A stretch of 64,000 nucleotides of DNA, taken from contig KV425615.1 in the NCBI GenBank assembly GCA_001632425.1, positions 125,830 to 189,829 of the forward strand, in the 5' to 3' direction. The notes under the pieces were generated by a model that had not been told where the DNA came from, did no database searches, and saw nothing but the letters and a program-made list of their open reading frames with translations. Origin of the DNA: Neolentinus lepideus HHB14362 ss-1. Its lineage: Eukaryota > Basidiomycota > Agaricomycetes > Gloeophyllales > Gloeophyllaceae. Positions 11,729 through 23,711 of the stretch are shown here, in pieces. Positions within the stretch are counted from its first letter, which is position 1, and each line of letters opens with the position of its first letter. A program made the translations under genes and the position numbers.

Positions 11729-14093
11729 ATGTCTGGTGGTGCAGGTGGTAACATCTTTGGGAACACTACGGGAGGGAGCTTGTTCGGCGGTGGGTGTGCG
11801 TGAGATTGTCATGATTCCTCGTTTCATATTGAAATTGGCTTGGACCAGCAAAGTCGACTGGGAATATCTTTAGTAACACAAGTTCAGGGAGTGGTGGAAG
11901 CTTGTTTGGGTCGACCACCGGCACTGGCAATTCATCCATTCCGCCCGCGACTGGTGGACTTGGCAACACCACGAGTGCTGCGACCGCACCTCCCGCTGGT
12001 GGTAGTCTCTTCGGAAACACACCAAATGCCACCAATACTTCCGCTCCCGCTGCCAATGGAGGACTCTTCGGCAACACTGCTGGTACTACTTTGACAACTC
12101 CTGCCGCAGGAGGAAGCCTCTTTGGCAACACGAACTCTTCAACGTCGACTTCAACTCCAAGCGGTGGACTGTTCGGCGGCGCTGCTCCTGGTACGAACCC
12201 ACTGCTAAGTGGTTCCGCGTCTGCAAATCCTGCGTCGCCGGCAGGTGGGTCGAGTTTATTCGGTGGAGCGTCCAAGCCTGCGGGGAGTGCAGACTCTGCC
12301 CTTAAGCCATCTAGCTGTACGTTAATAGCGTTTCAGTCTAGGAATTTCTTTGATCATATCTTTGTAGTCTTCTCGAATCCACCATCGACAACCACAGCTG
12401 GTAAGTATATAATTAGCGAACGAGTGATTTCCCTCATTCATATGTGGAATAGCTTCGAGCACATCCGCCTTGCCTGGAGGTAGTCTGTTTGGGACACCGA
12501 AGGCTGCTGAGAGCACATCGACAAATGCAGCCACCCCGAGTTCTACAACCCCGGCTACGGGGAACATGTTTGGCGGCAGCATATTCGGTGCTACCAATAC
12601 AAACAGACCCGCAGAAAGCTCGGCGTCGACAGGTGCCACCCCTACTTCTACTTCTACGACCCCGGCTGGGGGAAGCCTCTTTGGCGGTGGCAGTCTATTC
12701 GGTAAGAAGCCGGACGCTCCTGCAACTGGAGCCAGTGGTACAACCCCGACATCCACGACCACACCCTCTTTGTTCGGCAATAAAGACGCTAACAAGGGCG
12801 ACACACCTGCAGGTGCGCATTCAGGATGTCTCATTACAATATAGTATGAGAATTCATAGATGTCTATAGCACCATCTGGCGGTCTTTTCGGGACCATCGG
12901 CGGGAATAAGCCCGAGGAGAAGAAGGGTGCACCTTCAGGTATTATCATATTCCCAATATAGGGTAACCTTGCAAGATCTGATGAATCATTACAAGCTACC
13001 TCATCTTTGGGCGGTGGCCTGTTTGGTACCACTCCCGCGAAAGACGCCTCGGGGGAGAAAAAGGACACAGCCTCGAGTGCGTATACTGCGGCGTGATTGT
13101 CTTCACTGCACTGAGCATTCTCGCAGCTTTTTCGCTAGGTCCATCTGCAACCACATCCACTAACAAGGAAGGCGAAAAGAAAGATGCACCAGGTACTGCC
13201 CATTTCTCTGTCATCGTCGGGGACTTGGAGCCTATTTAGAGCCATATTTTATAGCCCTCACCGCGAGTGCTCTTGGACCTCCCGCTTCTGCTCCAACAGC
13301 CATCGCTGTTCCTCCTCCTTCCATGCTTCGCGGCAAGACGATCGAAGAGATCGTGAACCGATGGTCGTCAGAACTAGAAAACCACGTCCACGCATTCAAC
13401 GAGTACGCTGGCGAAGTGGCTGCATGGGATCGTGCGCTTATTGAAAACGGCAACAACGTATATGAATTGGACTAATTCATTCGATGTTACAATTTCTAAC
13501 AGTTATTATTTCAGCTCGCTGCACTGTTCGCCCACGTTCTCGCAGCGGAGCGGGAGCAGACCAACATCGATCAAGCCCTCGATCATATCGAGCAACAGCA
13601 AAATGACCTCTCAGCTACCCTAGATTCATATGAGAAGTCTTTCGAGGACATTCTCGGTGGCGATGGTAGCAGTCTGCGAGTGCTGGACACAGGTCCCGCA
13701 GACTCTGAACGTGATAAGAAGTGATTTAATGTTCTCGTTGTCACCTGTGAGAGTACATTCTGACGCTACTCTAGTTACATGCTCGCGACCGAGCTGCACA
13801 CCCATCTGGACGACCTCTCGAGTTCTCTGACGCAAATGATTGAAGCCGTGAACGCGATATCAGAGAGCGCACTGGAGAAGCAACAGGGCGAAGATCCGAT
13901 GTCACAGATTGTACAGATCTTGAGCGGTCATTTAGAGAGTCTGCAGTGGATCGATGGCTCAGTGCGAGAGCTGGAGACGAAAGTGGGCGAGGTTGAGAGT
14001 AGAATCCAAGAATCTGGGGTTAGTTTCGCTGCGGGGCTAAGTGGCAACACTACCAAGACGCGAAGCTTTGGGTTGAACCGCAGCACATATTGA
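11729..14093 (+). CDS. NSP1: FG-nucleoporin Nsp1/Nup62
   Basis: Central-channel nucleoporin that forms the permeability barrier and belongs to both the Nup62 and Nup82 complexes. The start at 11729 gives MSGGAGGNIFGNTTGGSLFG. The N-terminal half is low-complexity Gly/Ser/Thr/Asn with many GGSLFG and GGLFGN units (11729-12780). Four short exons then carry FG units and charged linkers (12780-13190). The C-terminal half is the conserved Nsp1_C coiled coil: MLRGKTIEEIVNRWSSELEN, then AALFAHVLAAEREQTNIDQA and NYMLATELHTHLDDLSSSLT, ending FGLNRSTY. It follows NUP82 in tandem, its binding partner. The small exons make the exact gene model uncertain in the linker region. Confidence 0.92.
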
Positions 14094-14309
14094 TTGTATT
14101 GTACTGCTGATTCCTCTGGAAGGTATTGCGCATGTTTTTTGTGATTGTGAACCGCTATCGGTTTCTATCAGGGCCAGAAGAACGAAATGCAGTAGTGAAT
14201 GTGTATTAATGCTGTTCCGTCCTACAACCGTGATATGAGAATTAGATCAATCCGTAAACACCGCGCTATGATGGCAGTCTACTAAATATGGTGGAAGGTG
14301 ATGTATGAC

Positions 14310-16429
14310 TCAGCGCGACAGCGAGCTCCTTGACCGTATCTGTTCTCCGTAGAAGAAAATCCAAATCGGTGCTGGGATTCCAAGGACGATCGCAAGTCCT
14401 GCGAGGAGGGAGTTGCCCCCTCCGACACCCAGTGCCTTAAACATCTGGGCGCCGAAGAGAGGGAAAGCAAACCCTAGCATAGATCGGAAAACCTAGAATC
14501 ACTCTGCTCAGTCACTACTTCCGATTTGATTACGGACGCAAGCACTGACCGAGGCCGCTGCAACGGCACTGGCAGCAAACGTAAACGTGTCGACGAGATA
14601 TAGTGAGATAGGGAGACTTCGGTAGCAGTTAGAAAAACAGCGAGAAGTGTAGAAGTGGCCTAGCTCACAATGTTGCCATTAATCCAAACCCGAAGATGCC
14701 CGTGCCGATGATGGGCATGACCCAGTGAATCTGAGCCGCCGCTGACCAGCCGTACCAGCTGCGAAGTCGTCAATATCTTGCTCATTGCATCCTGCTATGA
14801 ATATAACGCACAACAGACCGATCGGCACCCAGAGTGACCCGAAAATAAGGGCAGGTACCCGGTATTCAGGCTTGCCTACTCCCCCATTTCGCGCGGAGAA
14901 CTAGAATCTAACGTTAGCATACAAGCGAGAGTAGATAACACCCTGCCTACCCAAGCGTACACGCGGTCTGAGAGCCATGCGCCGAAAAATGTGGCGAGGA
15001 GGAAGCCAACGCCAAGGCCGATATACGCCAGGCCAACTGATCCCAAGCTGAAGTGGTACACTTCGCTGAAGAGATCTAGGCGAAAGTTTTCAGCGCAGAT
15101 GCCGGTGCGAGCGGAAGAACCGTCAACTTACCTGGGAACGTCGAAAACATAAGGTAGTAGATACCTGGCACGCAAAATTTTGATCACTAGGTAGTCCAGC
15201 GTACTATCTCTGAACGGTACTGACCATACATCCTACAGAGAATGTGCTTTTAGATTGACGGCAATGTCAAGAGGTGGGTATGACTCACAAAGCCATATAG
15301 GCACTTAGAATGAAACATATAAAGCTTCTAGTGAGTAGTACGAATGGCCGGCTGACGTTGATCCAGAGAAGGCGTAGCTTGCTTCCATGTTCCTGTGTAA
15401 GATGTGGGTGTCTTGCAGCCGCCTTCTCGGAGTCCGAGGACTTCCTATCCCGGCGGAGCCGGATTATTGGTGCGTACGTCTCTTTTAAGAGGGGAATAGC
15501 TAGGGCTGAGGCGAAACCACCGAGTCCAGCAACGATGACAAACACGTATTTGAATCCGATCGCTTGAGAGACATAGCCGCCAATGATAGGACCAACTACC
15601 GGACCTAGACGTGCGTCAAAATGGATATGCTCTTCATTGCTGAGACAGTCAACATACCAATGAGCGGTCCAATAGTGTATACAGCCATCGCAGAAGCGCG
15701 GTCTCGTTCAGAAAATAGATCGCTAATCGATCCACCTCCACAGGCGATCGGCGCAGAACCAGCGAAGCCAGCTACATCGAATATCAATTCGACACTTCTG
15801 AGAGAGCCGCTACGACTCACACAGGAAACGGAAGGCGATCAAGGCGCCCCCCGTAGGACTGAACGCACATCCGAGATTCAGTCCAAGGAAGACGATGTTC
15901 CCAATATGAAGGACCTAAGCACACATTATAAAAATCCCAAGATCCAAAAGAGACACACAAACCCATGTACGACCATACATCTCGGAAAGGGGAGCCAGGA
16001 ATAGCGGACCCAGTGCAAATGAAAGCAAGAATATGCTCAGGGTCATGGCAACTACCGTTGCATTCGTGATACCATAATGTACCGCAATTTCTGGTAGCGC
16101 TGGGGCCATCACAGAACTCGCCAAGGGCGACACAAAGGTATAGAGCGAGACCTGCCTTCCATGTGAGATCTCGCATGTCGATCTTGAGAATTGAAAACCC
16201 TTACTAGGGAGACCACCAGCCATTTCTGCCTGCCTGACCAGTTGCGAGGATTGATAGGATCATGCTGCCAATCATCCTCGAGATTCTCGAGGACTTCCTC
16301 CTTCTTGTCTTCTGGGATAGCAGACTCGCCCTCGCCGTCTTGAGGCACCTGCTCGTTACGGTCACGAACATGCGTGAAGGACGTGTCTACGGACGCTGGG
16401 GTGCTCGGACGTGGCTCCTGGGCAGCCAT
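14310..16429 (-). CDS. MFS drug/H+ antiporter (DHA1 type)
   Basis: Membrane efflux transporter with 12 predicted membrane spans over many short exons. The start at 16429 gives an acidic cytoplasmic N terminus, then DPINPRNWSGRQKWLVVSLV, the usual lead-in of fungal DHA1 multidrug and polyamine exporters. The next exons give SPLASSVMAPALPEIAVHYG and GPLFLAPLSEMYGRTWV, which is motif A between spans 2 and 3, then SAPIACGGGSISDLFSERDR and GPIIGGYVSQ. A central loop has RRDRKSSDSEKAAARHPHLT. The C terminus reads GIPAPIWIFFYGEQIRSRSS and ends at 14310. The substrate is not predictable. Confidence 0.85.
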
Positions 16430-17209
16430 GGAACGTTGAGGACAACTAGCGACAACACTACGGTACGAGAAGCAAAGGGAGAGAGAACAGGTTCAAAATT
16501 CTAATGCGACCCTTTATTAGTCGAAGTATGTGATTGAAAACATCTGCGGCCGGGGGTGCGGCTGCTCGGCAGTGAGCAGTATAAGTCATACAAAGTAACG
16601 TAAAGTACGCCGTTAGTCCCGTATACAACATATGTACACTGCATATCATGACTGTCCGGGCCGCGACGGGTCGGTCTCCATACTAGTTGAACGTGGCGTC
16701 CTTCGCCCCGAGGAGCCACCTTTGTAGTAATTTCAGCTCAGCTCAAGCTTGAGCTTGGAAGCTTGACGGCCTGAAGCAGTATTTGCTGTGCCAGTCAATA
16801 GCAACGCCTGCGAGGGAAATGTTTGCGTGACTCGTGATATTCCAATGTGGGAACCTCCGCCAGTCTGTGATTGACATTCAAACCGTGCATACGTAGCTCG
16901 ATTCAATTGACAATACATAGTAGATATACATATGAAGTGATTATAAAATTGTCTGCTTATTCAGACTGGTTCCTCGTCTGTGTTAAATTTGTCCTCCAGC
17001 TTTAGGCCTTGGAGGGTATCCTTTGGAATATCTGCTTGTAGCTTCTCCCGTGCAGCTGATCCTTCTATGGTCAACAGTCTTTGTTGACCGTTGTTTAGTC
17101 GTTGACTGGCACAACTGCCGCGAAACCCACGAGGCAAGCTGTATTTATCAATACACCGCCACCGGCCTGTTCAACAATACATGTCAAAAAGTAATATACT
17201 GCACGCCCC
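16430..17209. other. Intergenic region between the MFS gene and PRP5
   Basis: 780 bp without a supported gene. It should hold the MFS promoter and the PRP5 3' end. A stretch near 16738-16768 has nested AAGCTT/CAAGCTTG palindromes. Open frames here are short and have no recognisable content. Confidence 0.4.
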
Positions 17210-20200
17210 TTAAACCACGCTATAACGACCGACTGTGCCAGTCGGATTCCGCATTTCCGCCTGTATAGCAGCCGCTGAAGCCTCGAGCAGCAAGCGTTTA
17301 ATTTCGCGAACTGCTTGTTCGACCTAGAGGCGCGAATCGACGAATATGAGTCAGCACGTGATGGGATTATCTGCAATAAGAAATGATGACGGACCCTCCA
17401 CTCTTCGTTGGATTCAATGAGAAGGTGTAGCTTAGGTGGCCCATCGTGGGGCGGCTCCTTTCCGGCTTCATAGAATATGCCTAGGAAAGCATGGTGAGGA
17501 CTATTGAAACACCCTTAGAAGGATCTACTCACCCTTGTTGGTTACAGATGCACCGCTGATCTCAATGAGCTGCGAAGCGTGTCGACAACCCAGTACAACC
17601 AATACCGAAAATCCACTGAATTAGACCTACCTGAGTCATGGTCTCCTTGTTAGTAACCTTCCACCTCGCCTTTTGCGGGTAGTCATTGATGGGTATAATG
17701 GCGTGGAACTCGGTAGCATCTGTCTTCCGACTAGCCGTGTCATCGAGCGGGATCTGCGACTGCATGACCAACTTGTGCGCTCTGAGCTGCGCGTTCAGCT
17801 TGGCCACCACACTCATAGCCTGCTTGTGAGCAGGAGTATCCTTGCCAGCTCGAGCCACGGCTTCCTCTGCAACACGCAGGGAATTCTGCAGCTTCTCTTG
17901 CTCTTTCTGCTGCGCCAGACGCTTGGCGGCAGCAGCAGCACCTGCCACGCCAAGCAGGCCCTTAGAAGAGTCCGGCGCCGGGCCTCGTTTGACTTCGACC
18001 TTGAAATTACCAAAGGTCATGTCATCGCCACTCTTAGTGGTCGTCTCCTCGGTGGCCTTCTCCTCCTCACCACCTTCACCGTAAGCCTTGCGTTCAGCCT
18101 TCTCCTTGGCATCACGCTCCTTGTCCAACCTGTCCAAACCCTTGCCGCCGAACCCAGAGCCAGCAATATGTGCTTTTCCAGCCTTGACCTTTTCGAGAAA
18201 ACCTGAGGAAAGATCAATGAGCGCTGCACGCTGCACCCCACAAGTTGAATAGCAGTAACTCACCGTTAGCCATTTCCTCGAGGTCTTTAGGGACGGCCGC
18301 ATTGCTAGCCTGAAGCGCCCTGTAAAGGTCCACCGAATACCGCTCCTGGTCAGGTGTGATGAATGTGACACAGGTTCCCTTATTTCCCGCACGACCAGTA
18401 CGACCGGCACGGTGTACGTAGTCTTCCATGTGGTTGGGAGCATCGTAGTTAATAACAAGCTTCAGCTGCTTGACGTCTAAACCTCGAGCTGCAACAGAGG
18501 TAGCAATAACTATCGGCACGACCCCAGACTTGAAATCGGCAATGGTTTGGTCACGATCGACCTGGTCCTTCCCACCATGCAAGGACATGCAGAGGTAGCC
18601 CTTACGTAAAAGCTCCCGTAGGAGATCGTCTGCCGCCTCCTGTCGGTCCACAAAGATCAATGTCCGAGCCTCAGGATCTTCGTTGTACATCTGGCCAAGA
18701 ATTTCCAAGAGCCTCGTGAACTTTGTCTCTTCGGGACGGACTTCGACGATTTGCTCGATTTCTGCAGCGACAACCGAACGACCGCCGACAGTGATTTCAA
18801 GGGGTTTTTTCAAGATCTTCCGAGCAAGAGAATCCATCTGTCTGGGGAAGGTGGCGGAGAACAATACGGTCTGACGGTCAGGACGGATGTTGTTCACGAT
18901 CTTCATCACTTGTGGTTCAAACCCCATATCGAACATACGGTCTGCTTCATCCAAAACGAGGTAGGTCACCCGCCTAAGATTGGTCACACGACCAGAGTTT
19001 GCAGTGAGAAGGTCGATCATTCGTCCAGGTGTACAGACAATGACCTCTGCGCCTTTCTTCATATCTGCGATCTGATCTTTGATTGGGGAGCCACCATAAG
19101 CGCATACAGCCTACGAAATACTACGTTAATGGTAACAGATGGGAGTAGTGGATCAGAAGGCGTACCCGCAGGTTTAGGACCCTCAGGAATGGCTTACACT
19201 CTCTGTGAATCTGAACGGCAAGCTCACGTGTAGGCGTCATAATAACTGCAACGGGACCCTCCATCTGCTCGAGCGGACGCTGGTCCTTGATATGTCTGAA
19301 CATGGGTAACAAGAATGCAATGGTCTTTCCTGACCCAGTCTTCGCCACACCGATGACGTCTCGACCAGACATGACTGCAGGAACAGCTTGAGCCTGAATG
19401 GGCGTTGGAGCAGTATAGTTCTTCTCCTTGATGACATCCAGACTGAAATGAGAATATTAGCATGAGAAGGTGTTTCCAGAGACGCTACACTCACCAACTT
19501 GCCGGTAAGCCGAAGTGACTCCATTTTGTTACAGGTCTAGGGCAGTCCACTCCCCGGATTTTGATTCCGTCTAGCTCAAGACGCAATAAATCAGCCTCCT
19601 CGTCCGTCATATCAGCGATGTCTGGTGGCGGGATGTAGAATTCCTTGCGGAAAGGCTCATAGCGAATTCGTGAATGATCAATGGTGGCTAGATCCTTCTT
19701 CTTAACTTTCCTAGCAGCCAAAGCGAGGATATCTTCCGCGTTGAGGTCTGTCATGTCCAGTTCATCGGCTGGGGCATCTCCTAAATCCTCAGGACCCTCA
19801 TCGGCGTTCTGGTCATCGAGGCGAGCACGGAGACTGCCAGCATTTACACCTATCTTCTTCATATCCTCCGCATTCACCTTCTTTACCTCCTCCTTCACAC
19901 CGCTCATGAACGCGTCGAGCGGGTCGACATCTTCTTCGTCCACGTCCATTGCGCTGTCGTCCTTCGCCTTTTCCTTCATTTGTTGTTCAATCCTGTTGGC
20001 CTCCTCGTCGTCATCGTCGCCCTCTAGATCACCGACCCCGTTCTGACCCTCGACCATGGTCATGTCGATAGCAGGCATGTCTTCCAGCTTCTCGAGCTTA
20101 CGCTTCGTCTCAACAGAGTCGTCCATAATCGCAGCACTGGGGGCTTTGGCTTGCTTGAGAAGGTCGGGCTTGATAGGAAGCCCTTTGAGACCAAGACCGC

Positions 20201-20835
20201 TGAGCGCCGCACGGTTAAGTTGCCCTGAAGATTTAGATGTCGTAGACGCGGACGCGGCGGGAGCTAAGGAGGCATTGACCAAGTGGTGTGAAATCATGAA
20301 ATCGCCTGAAAATATTGAAATACTCACCTGGAGGCGCCGACTTCCCCGCCAAAGCCATTGCTTTCGCTTTCGCCTCGTCTAAAGCTTTCGTTGCCTCCCT
20401 CTGCTTCTTCCATGCCTCAAGTTTCGCCTTCAGATCCTTCTTCTTCCCATCTCCAGACGCTGCAGGTTCAGAGCCTTCTCTATCTTGCTTGTCCTGCGAC
20501 TTCTCTGGAGAAGAAGGCGCAGGCCTGTCTCTGTCGCGGTCACGGTCTCTCCGCTCCCTCGACCGCGATCGCCGACGGTCGTCCTTGCGGTCGTCGCGCC
20601 TATCGTCTCGGTACGCATCCCTCCGTCTGTCATCCCGGTACCTGTCGTCCCGATACCGGTCTCTGTCCCGGTCACGGTAATCCCTGTCCCTATCCCTTTC
20701 TCTGTCCCGATCTCTATCATCGTATCTAGGTCTTTGGCGCCTGGTCGGCGACGGGGACCTGGGTGAAGAGCGATATGAAGATCTTACCCTCTTATTTGAG
20801 CCGTCTGGCGAGTAGGACCTGTCGCGGCGCGCCAT
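17210..20835 (-). CDS. PRP5: DEAD-box pre-mRNA splicing helicase Prp5/DDX46
   Basis: ATPase that remodels U2 snRNP for pre-spliceosome assembly. The start at 20835 gives [20 protein letters not shown], then a long Arg/Asp/Ser-rich (RS/RD-like) region to about 20500, a Lys/Glu-rich segment and an acidic region containing [16 protein letters not shown], the conserved pre-helicase motif of Prp5. The Q-motif region reads [13 protein letters not shown]. Core motifs are AKTGSGKT (about 19350), [71 protein letters not shown] and [10 protein letters not shown]. The tail has [20 protein letters not shown] and ends VGRYSVV at 17210. The upstream open frame to 20913 begins with TTG. It is divergent from PI31. 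Confidence 0.95.
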
Positions 20836-21015
20836 TGGACTTGTCCTCGAGGACCTTGGACTTGACGAGGTCGACGTGAAGGAAGGAAGTGCGAATTTGA
20901 CCTTGTTTGGCAATGGTGGCGATTAGCCTTCACCGCCGGATTAGTGCTATACTCGGACCCATGTTATTCATGTACACTGCATCGTAGCAGATTACGACCT
21001 ACTTTGGCTCTAACC
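20836..21015. promoter_or_regulatory. Bidirectional promoter of PRP5 and PI31
   Basis: 180 bp between the divergent start codons. It contains GGTGGCGATT near 20916, similar to the start of the yeast proteasome control element, but no ACGCGT. Regulatory meaning is inferred only. Confidence 0.35.
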
Positions 21016-22146
21016 ATGACTACCGACCTCTTAGACCCATCAGCCCTCCTTTCAAAGCTGCAAAATCTACTGCCACCTGGTGAGAAGAAGCTTAAATCAC
21101 CGCAAGATGGCATTGTTGCTTTGCTGCATGCCGCAATGGTCGCAGTTGGGTTCCGTCTTGTCGCGGTAGATGAAGACACGCCAGCTAGGTCGATCCTGGA
21201 CAATGTTTTACCAGACGAATGGAATAAGCACGGGGCTGGGAACTATATTCTCAGGTACAAACATGAGCAGAGTAGTCTTGAATACTTGGTCAAGGCCGTT
21301 AAGCTGGGTTCTCGCACTCTCGTTAATGCCATTGCCATCGAGGTGGGTGGTGCATTCCCTCGTTCCAGGAATGCGTAGCTAATTGATCGATAGAGTGACA
21401 AGGCTGCGACCCTTGATATCTCCACGAACGACTTCGTGTCCCCGTCGTTCTATCCTCATGACCTCGCAGCTTCCGACGCTCAGCCGCTTGTCCACGGCTT
21501 TATTTCGTCTAATCGCGTAGCTGATCTCATGTCTCAATACAAACTCCAGATACTCCAAAAGTTAATTCCGGGCCTCAACAAACCAGGCTATACTGAATCC
21601 ATTGCAGACATATCCACGAACGCCAGTGGATCTGTTCCTCGCGCACCCAACTCCAATCCTCAGCCAGCACGCCCTCAGCCTGAGGCGCCACCTATTGAGC
21701 CTACGCGATCGCCATACTCGCATATCCCGCCAGAGAACCCGCTGATGATTGGTCGTCGAGACCTTGACCCCATTCCGCATAATCCATGGGCTCCTCCGCC
21801 ACTCTTTCCCGGCAATTCAGGTGATGGTATGTATGTAGGTCGTGACCATCCAATATTCGGAGCACGTCGAGGAGGATTCGGGGCAGGTGGACAACCTCAT
21901 GGTCCATGGGGCGGCGACGGATTCCTCCCTCCTATGGGTGCCCCTCCTGGTGCTCGATTCGATCCTGTAGGCCCTGGGTTCAGAGGGCCTAGTCGGGGTG
22001 GGTTCGGTGGAATGCCCGGAGGAGGTAACATGCGAGGACCAGACAATGACGAGTTTATGCCTCCTGGATCGGTAAGTCCGATTCTCGCCCAAAGGCATGC
22101 ACCTCTTTTGACTGGTCATTCCTCTTAGGGTGATATGTTTTCTTGA
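21016..22146 (+). CDS. Proteasome inhibitor/regulator PI31 (PSMF1, Fub1)
   Basis: Binds the 20S proteasome and has roles in proteasome assembly and transport. The start at 21016 gives MTTDLLDPSALLSKLQNLLP. The N-terminal FP domain includes HAAMVAVGFRLVAVDEDTPA, LPDEWNKHGAGNYILRYKHE and, after an intron, FVSPSFYPHDLAASDAQPLV. The C-terminal half is Pro/Gly-rich, with DLDPIPHNPWAPPPLFPGNS and GDGMYVGRDHPIFGARRGGF, the conserved PI31 C-terminal motif. A last tiny exon (22129-22146) supplies GDMFS, so the protein ends in Met-Phe-Ser where the animal protein has a hydrophobic-Tyr-X end. It is the fourth proteasome-related gene in this window. Confidence 0.93.
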
Positions 22147-22289
22147 TGATGGGTCGCTGTATAGTCTTGTAAAGCTGACACGTGATTGCATTGTCGATGT
22201 ATTTCTGAAGATGTAATATCGTAGTTGATTGTATCAGTAAGTGCTAATAATTGGAAGCCGAAAGCCCAAACCATGATGAGCATGGTTCA

Positions 22290-23360
22290 ATGTCACCAGA
22301 AACTTCCTTTTTTGGCGACTCAAGATCTTCTGATCGTGGTTTGAAACCACAACGCGGACCTACAGCTTCACTGCATAAATACGTCTCAAAGCTCAGATCT
22401 TTACTTCCCCCCAACAACATGCCCTCATCGCCCACCAGCAGACCATTGTCCCCTACACGCGCAGCGCGACACTCTGGCATACCACCCGGGTTCATTGCGC
22501 CACCCCGGCCCAAACCGCGTCCGATTGAGCAGCTGTCAGTACGTGAGCTGCGAGATTTGCAAGAGAAGAATGCGAGGATACTATCGTCAGCGTATGTGGA
22601 ATTGCTACCTTCGTATCGACTCTGTTGATTTTCGAAATTTCCAGGTCTGCATCTACGTCTGCCTACATTCAGAAGGTGTCGTCGGAACAGGCTGCCGTGG
22701 AGGCCCGCCTCATGCAGCTCGGCATGGACCGCATCCAGACTGGTATGAGTAACACGAGAATCAGCGAGAGCATGAATGGAGATGATGAATCCAACCTTCC
22801 CCGAGCGATTTCAGCCAAACAGCGGGCATTAGCTAAATATGTGTGTATTATCCAATTGACCTCCGCTGCCACGTACTGAAGCGTACTGCTCAAGGCTCAG
22901 AACGCCATGGCCAATCAGGGAACTAACTCGATGAGTTTTGACGAGGCGGCGGCAATCGAGAAGCGGACACTCGCGCAGGACATGATGAGGAAACAGAAGA
23001 TAAACGAGAGGAAGATGCGTCAGGGACTCCCAATCAAAGGCGAGGTGCTGACGCGAGCAGAGATGGATGCTAAGATGTGGGCCTTCTTGTAAGTCACCAT
23101 GTTTATTCTGCCTCTTGGTACTGGGATGAACTGGGTCACATAGGAACTACAAACCGACTGACTCTGACATGGAGGACGATGAGGACGATGAGGATGACGA
23201 AGATTCAGACGATCCAGCAAGTTGGTTCATCGACGAAGACGAGGATGGCAGGAAAGGTCAGGACATCGTAGAACCTGACGACGAAGACTACGCCAACGTC
23301 ATCCGGATAGACCATTCCAGAATACCGTCCAATTCTTTGTACAAACGTGAAGGGGACTAA
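22290..23360 (+). CDS. Unrecognised basidiomycete protein with acidic C terminus
   Basis: Spliced gene. The ATG at 22290 gives MSPETSFFGDSRSSDRGLKP; the open frame continues upstream only from a TTG. The N-terminal third is Ser/Pro-rich, followed by PPRPKPRPIEQLSVRELRDL and a helical region (LQEKNARILSSA, then TSAYIQKVSSEQAAVEARLM). Another helical segment reads FDEAAAIEKRTLAQDMMRKQ, with many Lys, Arg and Met. The last exon has a run of Asp/Glu (about 23169-23215) and a second acidic stretch, ending SLYKREGD. The exon pattern and order suggest a real gene, but I do not recognise its family. It lies 143 bp downstream of PI31 on the same strand. Confidence 0.7.
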
Positions 23361-23711
23361 CACAGACTACCATGCCTGCTCCAGTTTTGATGAAGTATAT
23401 CCATAGCCTGTATTTCATTGTAATATGTGTTATGTAGGATTATGTGGAGACATGTAGGTGTGCGCCGAGGCGAGGATAGCAATGTCGATAGCTCGATCAG
23501 CAAAGCAATAGCAGTCGGATCAGGGTATGGCACTCCAAGTCGGCGTACTCAGTGCCTCTCACGCAAGCACCCTCTCGCTTCAGAGACTGCAGGAAAAATG
23601 ACACACACGCTTGTCCGGCGTCTTGAGAGGATTTTGTCCCCTATGCGTGAGATCTCCTGCAAGCTCTGAAGGGAAAGATTACTCGAGCGAGCGAGAACCG
23701 AGTATACCTAT
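23361..23711. other. Convergent intergenic region
   Basis: 350 bp between two genes that end toward each other. It should hold both 3' untranslated regions. No further signal is visible. Confidence 0.35.

Noticed and set aside
16738..16768. Nested AAGCTT palindromes, similar to a stretch near 27680
   Set aside because: The similarity is short and simple in composition, with no sign of an element boundary.
19681..20766. Several open frames on the plus strand opposite PRP5, rich in Ser, Arg or Val
   Set aside because: They mirror the low-complexity RS/RD region and acidic region of PRP5 on the other strand.
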